Source of the DNA: Nannobrachium achirus
Taxonomy: Eukaryota; Chordata; Actinopteri; Myctophiformes; Myctophidae
DNA length: 64,000 nt
Direction: 5' to 3'
Assembly: GCA_963921795.1 (NCBI GenBank)
Contig: OY997658.1
Coordinates: 32,176,933 to 32,240,932 of the forward strand
Positions 40,201 through 52,200 of the stretch are shown one piece after another (the first letter of the stretch is position 1; each line of letters starts with the position of its first letter). The position numbers and the translations under genes are program-made. The notes under the pieces are model-generated. The model was not told the origin of the DNA. It ran no database searches and saw only the letters and a program-made list of their open reading frames with translations.

Positions 40201-43200
40201 AAAACGTCGGGTCGTAAATTACCAGGTTGTCAGACACAATGAGGAGTAAGGAGCATGCATGGCCAGGGGCGTCACACCAAATTCTGGGCCCTGGGTACAA
40301 GGATTCACTGCGGGCCCCCCATGAATGTTAACTATTGAAAAATAGCAGATATACAAGCTCGGTGCCGCGCTGCGAGCTTGTAGATCTGCTATTTATTTTT
40401 TTATCGTGAAAATGTGTGCCAAGAAACCTATATTTCCATGTCAGTGATGCTCAAACTTTTTCATGTGAAGGACCCCCCATCTCAAAATATTTAGTTCCAG
40501 GGTTAGGTTTAGGGACTCCCCAGAAGCAAAATTTGAGTTACAAATGTTCACTTAAAAAATACATATATTCAAAGATTTGCGCACATTTTCACGACTTTTC
40601 AAAAATAGCAGATCTACAAGCTCGCAGCGCGGCACTCGGTGCCGCGCTGTGAGCTTGTATATCTGCTATTTTTATAGCTAAAGTTACTAGGGCCCCTCCA
40701 CTTTGGGCCCTGGTAACTCAGTCCCACTTTCCTACCCCTTGTGACGCCCCTGTGCATGGCACTCACACACAACCACTGAGGCGCTCACTGCTCAAACGTC
40801 CTGTCATCTGCATTATTAGCACACGCGGCGTAGCTGATGCAACGTAGGCCTAAACATTGTCTTCTCGGGGCTGTGGTTAACGATTAAACGCCGGGTCGTA
40901 AATTACCAGGTTGTCAGACACAATGAGGAGTAAGGAGTCAAGGACTCATCAAAAACCTGGCGCTACGCTGCAGAATTTGAACTATTGTCAGTTGTGCAAT
41001 GCTTGGGCGCTGGGAAGAGGAGAGTACCAGTTCGTCTTTACCAAAGATGTGGTACAGCCAGGGGTGTCACAATGGGGGGAAAAGCGGGTCTGAGTAACTA
41101 GGGCCCAAGGTGGAGGGGCCTTAATTATTTTATACTTATTTTATTGCTATTGAAAAATAGCAGATATACAAGCTCACAGCCGCGCTGTGAGCTTGTAGAT
41201 CTGCTATTTTTGAAAAGTCGTGAAAATGTGTGCACATCTTTGAATATATGTATTTTTAAGCGAACATTTGTGCTTGTAGTTAAAGCACAAAATAATGCGT
41301 AATCATGCGCTCCCAGTCTAAATGAGTTAAACCCCCTCCCCCTATGAAGAACATTCATGGGGGGCCCTGCAGTGAATCCTTGTACCCAGGGCCCAGAATT
41401 TGGTGCGACACCCCTGGGTACAGCCGCGCTACACACAAATGAAGGCTGTACACGCAGCTTGGTGAATGGCATGTGAGATTGTGCTTATCGAAAATACGCT
41501 CCCCTTTAGTAACTTTATTTAGCCGTTATTTATGGCCAGCTTAATGAATCAGGCCCAGTGCCTTTCATGCATTTTACGGTATACTATACATGCAGGCCTA
41601 CCTACTACTGCAGGGGTTCCCAAACCTTTTTGTCTCAGGGCACCCCATGAATATTTTTTTAATCCGAGGCACCCCTACGAGGTTTCTGCCCGACAGTGAC
41701 GATATTTTAGTGATTATGTTGCGAGGAAAACGTTGAGATAATAGCCATTTTGGTTAGAACTGACTGAAAATAACTTTGTACTTCAAGTTTAAAATGATAC
41801 TAAATATTTTTTCAAGTGTCCAAATAAATTCCAAATATTATCAAGTTATCTTGCGGCACCCCTGGACTGCCGTCACGGCACCCCAGGGTGCCCCGTCACC
41901 CACTTTGAAAACACCTGTACTACTGTACCCCAGATTATCTCATACACACTCAGGTTCATAAGGCGTACACTGACTTACATCAGAGTATATGCTGGTTCCA
42001 ATCACTCTGGATATGCGAGGGTTCTCTTCCAAACAGTTTCTGGGGCAGTATAGCCTGGAAAGACACAAACAAAAGATATTAGGCAGTTTAAGCAGCCCGT
42101 TTCTACAACCGCGACGCGAGGCGGGACCACGGCTGCTATGACGCGCAATCGCCGTAGCAGTCAAAATCGTTAAGCAAACGGCCGTCGGCGACGGGTTCCC
42201 ACCCCTTTTACTGACCTCTTTGGTTCCCATGGCGACGCGTACAGTACACGCAGCAAACGTTCAAGCCACTAGGTGGTAGACGTTTGCCCAGGACCCAAAC
42301 CAGTGAAAACAGTAGATCTACAAGCGCACAACGCGTCACTTCGAGCCATGTTGCAAGCTTGTAGATTGGCTATTTTCTTAATTATTATTTATTTATTCAT
42401 GGGATTTCTTTGATTTGTTTGTTTAAAAATGTATAATTGTGTTTTTTTTTTCATTATATAAAAAATCTTTTTGAAATATATATATTTTTAAATGTAGGAA
42501 AAGAAAATGGGATTTTGACTTGAGTTGTGACCCATAAAAATGTGTCCATTTGGGAAACAATGGTGTAAAGAGTTGAAGAGTTCAAATACCTGTAGTAGGT
42601 AACGCTAGAGAAGGGGTGTGCATGGGGGGTCTTACCTTGGGCAGTGGTTTACAGGTTTTTCATATGGACACAGTTGGGCGACCGTCGTTTCACACATGAT
42701 GGCTTTCACTGCGAGGAGGACGTAGAGTATGGTGTACATTAGCCAAGGCAGCACATAATACGTACAGTATAAATATACACTTCTGCAGCATGTCAAATGT
42801 GTCTCTGGGATGTTTGACAAACCTGTTACTCTGGAAACGATGAAGGAATTTGCGCTCTGATATTTCCTGTGAAGAGAATCGTAGAATTGCCACAGTTACT
42901 TACGTTGAGTTTCAATCTATTTGTCTGAACCACTTAAAATCCTATAGTCTGAGTTGCCTATTCTTTCCCCCCCTCGACACCAAATCTCTTAGCCAAAAAA
43001 TAGCCGTTCTACAAGATCGCTCGTAGAGTGATTTTTGGCTAATGCTCTATAATATGAATATGGATGCTGGAGTTCAGGTGGTCAAGACTTGTACGTCAGT
43101 GTTAAATCTGATCCAACAGCCTTAGAAATATCAGACGCTTTACCCCAGTGACTGGACCCCGTTCTTGTTGGACTTGATGAAGTACTCCTTCCTTCCTTGT

Positions 43201-46200
43201 CTTGTTACGTCCATCCAGCCTCCATCGTTGTCTATCACCCCGGCGTGTAGGCCAGCTCTGCACACACTGGATTGCTGCCCGAGAGGGAAGTCCAAGTTTA
43301 GAGACAACATCATCTGGTTTACATCAGGATCGCACTGACAATGTAACCCATTGATGTTGATGCCTTAAACTCAGTGGTTCTCAAAGTTGGGTCCTCAGGG
43401 GTCCTTTAAGGGGGTCCCAGGGGGTCCCTAGCTAAATGATCGATACTCAGGAACCAAATGGACCCTTTACTGGTCTTTAATCAGAGTTAAAGACCAGTAA
43501 GAGTTGTGGGCGTTCGCCTAATGCATACAGGACTAAAATGGAGTTCCGGAATCTATTCTATTCCGGAATCTAACCCTTGTCTCCTGCACAAGTGCTGATT
43601 TTCTTTTTTTTTACGACTGAGCTAATAGAGACTGCCTACTTGACACTCTTGTACAAGGGGAAAAATAGAATGTTGGCCTTGAGGTCAAACCATAGACAAG
43701 ATTGTGTCAAAGGTCCAACCTTGACACAGGATCTAAAATGTCTCAGTAGAAGACCAGGGAGACCAAATACTACCACCACAGTTGTATTAAGTTATATTGT
43801 ATTGACATCGTTTTATTCCCTAAAGATAATGTACATAATGGAGCTTTAAAGGAGTAGTTCACCCCCAAAATGACTTTTTTTCTATTGATTACTCATGCTA
43901 CGGAGAGTACAGTTCAATAATATTTTTTGGTTTTTGTCACATTCCTAAGACAAAAATTTGATTCGAGTAAATTTACCCCCATTGATTCTGGATGGGGACC
44001 CGTTTCGAAACGGGTCCCCATCCGGAACGAATGGGGGTAAATTTATTGTTATCACATTTTTGTCTTAGGAACGTGACAAAAAACTAAAAGTTTTATTGAA
44101 CTCAAGTCTCCATGGCATGACTAATCAATAGAAAAAAAGTCATTTTGGGGGTGAACTACTCCTTTAAGTAAATGTTGATGCATGTTCTCTCACCATTTCA
44201 TAGTATACTGTTCCAACTACTTTTCCTGTAGAGTCCAGGCATCCAGCTGGGCACTCGTACCTGGAGATAAGCAAAATACAGCATTCTGTGAAGATGACTT
44301 GTAATTTAGATAACATGTTTATTTAACCCATTTAGGCCTGAACACATTATGACGCAATATTTTATGCTTTAAATATAAAAAAATCGCAGATATACAAGCT
44401 CACAGCGCGGCACCGAGTGCCGCGCTGCGAGCTTGTAGATCTGCTATTTTTGAAAAATCGTGAAAATTCGAATTTTGACCCGATTCTATAAGTGTCTTTT
44501 GAATCCTTCTAAGATTTTTGGAGAAAACCTATGTTTCTATGTCAGCAATCTGGCCAGCCATCGTCAAAGAAAAGGTCCTTTTCACTTAACAGGAGCTCAG
44601 TTAGTCTGTTCTTGAGAGACTACTATGTCAGTGGTACTCAAATCTTTTCATGTGAAGGACCCCCAAAATGATATTTATTTGGCCACGGACCCCCATTTCA
44701 AAATATCTAGTTCCAGGGACCACCCAGAAGCAAAATTTGAGTTACAAACGTTCACTGTGAAAATACATATATTCAAAGATTTGCACACATTTTCACGACT
44801 TTTTCAATAATAGCAGATCTACAAGCCGCGCTGTGAGCTTGTATATCTGCTATTTTTCACTGGTTAAAGCATTCAATAATTCTAGGCCTAAATAGTTAAC
44901 TAGATAATAGGTTAAATGTGTACCTGCCTGGTATCCTTTAGTTTCAATATAGCCTGTACAGATTATTCTTTTGATAGCATATTGTTTGGACTGACTCTCA
45001 TTTGATGTGTGACTACCTTGCTCAGTCGCTAAATGCCTAAATAGTCAATTGTAATTGTATTTGACTTCAGTATCATTGTACCTGTTACACGTAGTCCCTT
45101 TACACTGATCCCGTAGTTTGGTGTCGCAGGACACGAGCTGAGCTGAAACATGTAAACACACAAACACACACTTGACGGTAACTGTGTAGGAAACAGCATT
45201 AAGCCATGGGCTGTCCTGAAAAAACACTAAGCTCCACTGATCTCGTTCCCCCCAGCACAATCATGGGTGATCTGTGACATGCAAGAGGTTGAAAATCCCT
45301 CCTTGTCCTTGAGTTTGTGTGAAACCTGTGTTGAAGACTAATATTCTTGTGATGCTGGACAAGGCAAAGGGGAGGAATTCCTTGCAGCAGGGTTCCAGGG
45401 TGGTCAGCACTACTACTAGAGAGAGTGTCTCGGCTTACAAGCACAGACCCCTTGCACTGGCGAGAGGAAGCCATTTAAAAACCACAGCCCCCCCACCATC
45501 CCCCAACCCTTCTCCACCAGCCCAAAGCAAACACTGCACACACAGGAGATCACTCCTGAAGTACAGTACCAGTGGTCCAAGAAGTACTCAGATTTTAGTT
45601 TTAAAGCTTGTAGATCTGCTATTTTCTGCAAAAGCTTTCCTCAGAATATGGATGCTGCATGGGGTTCAAGTGGTTAAATACACTTCAAAAACCGTGGGGG
45701 CTAATTAGAGAGCTGGCGCGACCGCGGTTTTCCCGGTGAACCTGAGCGCAACAGTGGGGGGCGTGGGAGTGTGGGGAACACGCACCACTGACTATTGCCG
45801 ATGATGGAGAGGTTCTATAGCTTTATGAAATGAGAGGCACTCTTGCCGATTTCGTAAGAGACTCGTCGCCAATTGCAAGATATTTAAAAGTTATTTGGGG
45901 CCATGATGATAACCCCTTCTTCCCATTATTAGACTAAGGATTTATATTGTCTGTGTTATTGTTTACAACCACAATTATTCACGTGTGGCAAGATCGCGGT
46001 TCGTTCCACTAGTTTTACTAGTAGGCTAGTGTAGGCTTAGAAGCCTTTTCAGAAGTTAATTTAATGTTTTCCATTTAATGATTTCCTTTATCCTCATCTA
46101 ATCTTGCGCTAATGCACTGTGCACACAACTGTTTTCACCAGGTTTTAAGGCCTAGTAGGCTTTTCAGAAGTTAATTTTATATTTTCCCTTTAATGATTTC

Positions 46201-49200
46201 CTTTATTGTCATCTTGCGCTAATGCACGCAACTGTTTTCACCAGGTTTAAAGGGATATTCCACTTTCAAAAAACCTTTTGTCATTGTATGGTCTAATCAG
46301 GCTTGTATGAACACCCTGAAGCCTGAACAGTTTTTAATTTTCTTCATTAAGTATTTAGATATTTGATGTAAATGTCAGGCCCTCCAGGCTCAGGGCCTCT
46401 CCCCACACATGCTCATTCTAACTTCAAACTCCATTTTAACCATGATCATTACAAACACCCATTATTTTTTCCAGTGACTCATATTACCCTCCTAATACGT
46501 GAGCAGGCCGTTATTTTTTCCATAACGTTTTTCATGTATTTTTTATAATTCTTTGGGAAAATGGAAAAAAATAAATACAATAAAAATATATAAAAAATAC
46601 ATGAAAAACTTTATGGAAAAAACACGGCCTGCTCACGTATTAGGGGGGTAATATGAGTCACCAGAAAAAATAATGGGTGTTTTTAATGAATCTATCATGG
46701 TTAAAATGGAGTTTGAAGTTACAATGTGTCTGTGGGGAGAGGCCCTGAGCCTGGAGGGCCAGATAACATTTACATAAAATATCTAAATACTGAATGAAGA
46801 AAATGTAAAACTGTTCAGGGTGTTCATACAAGCCTGATTAGACCATACAATAACAAAAGGTTTTTTTGAAAGTGGAATATCCCTTTAACACAATTAGTGC
46901 CTCTTAATCTGAAAGTTGCTTGGTGCCTCGGTGCTACGCCGTTTCCTCCATAGGCCGCCGCTATTATTTTGAAGGGCCGGAAGGGGTTTGTTTTTGTTTT
47001 TTTGGATTATCACTTGACGGCAACGATTACGTCATCTAGTCACATGACAGTGTGGGCCCACAAGAGAACATGGCTGCGCCCACCTTTTGTGTACAGTATG
47101 GAAGAGTGGAGACCATCCTTTGTATAAGAATGTCCCTTTTGGAGAAAATGAAGTCTATTTATGGGCCTCTCAATGGATTTACTATGGAGGACGTTAACTT
47201 CGCGTGCACGCCCGACGTGCGTTGTAAACAAATCGCGGACATTGCCGATGCGGGCGGGACCGGAGCGACGTACAGTAAGTAATAATATCTTTACTGTATA
47301 TACAGTAAGATTCACAGTCCTCACCGTCAACGGCGCCATGGTATTAACCCTTTCAATGACGGTGAGCGCCGTCAACAGCAGCAGAACAGTTAAGGTCTTA
47401 TTTTAGTTGTTTCTCATAAGCTCGCGACCCTCCTTGCTCATCGGCCCCCACCATTGTGCTTAGGTTCACCGGGAAAACCGCGGTCGCAGAGCTGGCAGAT
47501 AAAGTAGGCAGAACCAGAACCTCAAGGTCCAGTAAAAACATTCCTGTTCAAGTCCTCAATTTTCACTCATCCATATTTTGTTGCTGTCGGTCAGAAACCT
47601 TTTTTTTGTTATCAATTATTTTTATTTTCCATAACATGAAATTAGAGACATACATATGAATAGAACAAGAAAAAGTAAAACATTGATCAAAAGAAAAATG
47701 CAATTAACAGACAAACAACACAAACAATAGCAAAACAAGAAAAGGAAAAGAAAACCCACCCACCCCCTTTCCCCGGACCAACACGGAATGTATAATAGTG
47801 CATGCCTGTGCTAGGCTGTTACCACTATATAGTGATTTCTTGAATCATAGCCTTAAGCTTATCTGCAATGTCCGACCACATATTAATGTTTTCTTCTTTT
47901 GCTCCGTGTAACCTTGCTATCGACTGCTCTAAATATACTATATCTAGAAAGGTCAAGGCCCACTGGCGGAACGTTAACGTATGAGGAGGTTTCCACCGCG
48001 TAGCTACCATCTTCTTCGCCGCCGTTAATCCAGCAAAGAAGATGCGCTTGCGTATATTGTTTAGTTGCAACTGTGAGACGTCATTTAATAAAAATAAAGA
48101 AGGAGAAGATATGATATTAATACTAAAAATAGTTGAAAGTTTGGAGGCAACCATATTCCAGAATGACGACACATTTGGGCATTCCCAAACCATGTGAAGG
48201 AAGGTACCAATACTATTTGAGGCGCAGAGAGTGCAGTTGGGATTATTCAAAATCCTCATAGCACATAGTCTGCGGGGAGTTAAATAAGTCCGATGAACAA
48301 AATTTAAATGAATTTGTTGATGGTCTGGATTTCTAGAAGATAGCCTAATGTTAGACCATACTGTGTCCCAACAAAAGTCAGGGTCCAAATTTGGTACATC
48401 ATTCCTCCAAACAGTATCAACAGATAGGGGCCCATAACTACAGTCTAATAAAAAACCATAGAGGGTGGAAACCAAACCTCTTGTTCTGTTACCATCACAG
48501 ATAAACTCATGGAAGGGGTGCAATCTAAGGGGAGCTTGCCATGGGACCCCGTAGGTCCTCATGGACGTTCTCAGTTGGAAGTAGAAAAAAAGGGTATTTC
48601 CAGGCAGATTGAAGATGTCACACAAATCTCGAAAAGGTCGTAAACCATTTCTATCAAATAAGTCCCCTAATGTACGAATCCCCTTAGCCCTCCACCTTGG
48701 AAAGCGAATGGGGCGATCCTCGATTAAAAGTCTTTGATTATTGAACACTGGGGAAAATAAGTTCCATTTACAATCAATCTTACACATCTTTTCAGCTGCC
48801 CTCCATACTGCCACTAAATGAGAAATGATAGGTCCAAAGCGAACTTTGCATTGATGTGTAGTTATGTTTGAATAGATAAGATCTCTCAATTCAACAGGCT
48901 GCACTAAACTCTCCTCAAGCTCTCTCCAAGAAACCTTATTTGCTGGGTTAAACCAATTTAAAAGGGGGCGGAGCGTGAAGGCCCAATAATAAAATTTAAA
49001 GTTGGGCAATGAAAGGCCGCCATCATCTCTAGCACGTTGTAATAGAGAAAGTTTAAGACGAGGGCGTTTCCCTTTCCACACAAACTTAGATATCGAAGAG
49101 TGAAGCTTATTCCAGTATTGCGGCGGTGGTGGCAAAGGGAGCATAGAGCTTACAAAGTTAACCCTAGGAAGAACATTCATCTTTATGATTGAAACTCGAG

Positions 49201-52200
49201 CTTGGAGAGAGTTGGGCAAAGATGACCATCTATCTAAATCAAGACAAATCTTATTTAGAGTGTCACCATAGTTGTTCTTAACAATAGCCTGAAGAGAGGG
49301 GAAAATATCTATGCCAAGATATTTGAATTGGCTTACTACTGGGATTATGGGCGGCAGGATAGCAGATCTCATCTGATCATTTAGAGGTAGAAGGGCTGAC
49401 TTCGTCCAATTAATTTTGTAGCCGGAAATGGAACTGAACTGATCAAAAATTTGAAGGACGTGAGTAATTGACTGTGGTGCATTCTCAATGAACAGTAGAA
49501 TATCATCAGCATATAGGGAAATGCGATGCTGTGTGTTGTTAATCGAAACAGGAGTAATATCTGCAGACTGACGCACTGTCTGAGCCAAGGGTTCGAGTGA
49601 AAGTGCGAAAAGGAGAGGACTAAGGGGACAACCCTGCCTTGAAGATCTGCCAATCGTGAATAGCGGCGAACAGATCTTACCGGTTAGGACCATCGCTGAC
49701 GGATTAGAATAAAGTACTTTAACAAAATGTATGAATGAAGCACCAAATCCCATTTTATCTAGTACAGCCCACAGGTAAGACCATTCCAGACGATCAAATG
49801 CTTTCAACGCATCGAGCGACAACACTGCGGCGGGGGTCCTCAGCTCCTTAGCCCTATCGATGATATGCAATAGTCGTCTAGCATTATCAGAGGCTAGTCT
49901 AGTTCCTATGAAACCTGTCTGATCACAGTGTACTAAGGTGGTCATAAAACCCTGCAAGCGACGCGCAAGCACCTTAGCAAAAACTTTTAGATCAGAATTC
50001 AAAAGTGAAAGCGGTCTATAGCTTGCGCAATCTGTGGGATCCTTGTTCTTCTTCAACAATAATGATATAATAGCTACATTCACATCCCTGGAGAAAGAGC
50101 CACTTTCAATTGCATATCGAAACATGTCTAGCATCAGCTGACCTAGATCTTCCCAAAAGATGGCATAAAGTTCAGGGGGTATCCCATCCAAACCAGGCGA
50201 CTTGCCCCTACGCATTGCGAGCACAGCTTCCTGTAATTCCGCCAGATGGAGCGGTCTATCTAAGGCTTCCGCATCCGCCTCGCTAAGGGTTGGTAACTGT
50301 ATGTTGGATAAAAAATCATTGCATACTGCATCATCGTGAATGACCTCGGAGGTGTAGAGCTCATCATAAAAAGCACGAAACGTGGCATTGACCTCTTTGG
50401 GTTCTGTAACCATGGCTCCCGTTGTTGATTTGACACTAACAATATCAGCAAAATGCTCATTGGATCTAAGACGTAAAGCCAGTAAGTGACTGGGTCTTGC
50501 ACTATTAAAATAGTAGTTTTGCCTTGTGCGTTTCATTTGAAATTCTGAGCGGCGCTTGAGAATGGAGTTAATTTCTTTCTTAACTAGCTCTCTCTGGGTT
50601 GCTGTACTAACATCAAAGTTATTTTGGAGAGAATTATCCAAAGTAGAAAACCGAGATTCCAATTCCACCAGTTTGGCTGACCTTAATTTTCTCTGAGTGG
50701 ACGCATAGAGGGTTGTATTACTCCTGATAAAGCCTTTAATTGCATCCCAAAGAATTCTGGGATCCTCAACTGAGCCTGTATTGATATTTATAAATTCGCG
50801 CAAACCAGTTTGAAACTGAGCTACAAATGCCGCATCGCGCAGCAGTGTGGTGTTAAACCGCCATCTAGGAGCTCTATCTATAACCTGTTTCAGTGAAGCA
50901 ACACACAGCACCGCCTTGTGATCCGAGAGTGACATTGGGAGCAACTCTACCTTGGCAATTTTATGAAACAAGCTAACAGGGGCAAAAACGTAATCGATCC
51001 TAGAGAATGAAGCATGCCTACCCGACAGAAAAGAAAAATCTCTAACCGTTGGGTTCATTAAACGCCAGATGTCGAGTAAGCCAGTTGAGTTTGCCCAAGC
51101 ACGTAGTTCTGCAGACGCTAGTGCTTGTTCTCTGCTTTCTACCCCAGTGGATCTATCTAGGTTATGTTGCCATGTTGCATTGAAGTCAGCACCAACAATG
51201 ATTTTGAAATCCGTCAGTTCCAATAAAGTTTTAGTTAGTAATTTGTAAAACTCTTTGTCTAAAACATTTGGAGCATACACAGAGACTAGTGCTAGCATTT
51301 TACCCTCCAAGCGGATTTTAGCAACAGCTATCCTCCCGTCACTGTCAGACCAATCACCCAAAAAATCCAACCTAAGGTTACGTCTAGCCAATATGGTCGG
51401 TCAGAAACCTTGTATCTCCATATCTGAATTTCTTTTCTTTTTCCCCCCCATAAATGAATGCCCTACTTCATCATACACAATTAGCCCAAATATAGATAAT
51501 ATTTTCACTATTTTAGAAACATGATGATGGTAATGGTAATTAACAGTAAAGTAATTATCAGTCCATGTGTCTGTAGGTTTTCCAAATCAGGGGTCTTCAA
51601 CGTTTTCAGGCCAAGGACCCCTTAGTTGAGAGAGAGATGAAGCAGGGACCCCCGAAACCTTATCATAGATTCCATATAGTTTCATTGTTTGACAGCACAA
51701 TCGTCAGTGTATTTTGGATTCATGTCAATTTGTGTTTTCAGATATTTAACCACTTGAACCCTCAATACTTAATAAAGTTTCACTCTGTACTTAGTCTGCT
51801 CTTTTTCCCCTCTACACCAAAGCTCTTTGCCGAAAATAGCCGATCTACACAAAGCCTCAAGCTGCGAGGCGTTGTGAGCTTGTAGATCGGCTATTTTTGG
51901 CTAAAGTTTTTTCATAATATGGATGCTAGGGTTCAAGTGGTTAATATAAAAAAGGAGAAAAAAAAGATTCTATCACTCAATGATTTGGAGGCCCCCCTGT
52001 AGTAACTCTAAGGACCCCCTAGGGGTCGCGGACCCCCTAGGGGTCGCGGACCCCATGTTGAAGACCCATGTTCTAAATATTGAATTGAAATGAAAAGTAT
52101 TAGCAAGAGCTTGTGATTAAATATTTACTACATTGGATCCGTTGGAACACATGGTAATGTTTTTCCATTTTCCATTTCCTGAAAAATAACAGTCTTGGAC

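Noticed and set aside
49381-50502. Additional minus-strand frames inside the LINE ORF2
   Set aside because: Shadow frames of the 1188-residue ORF.
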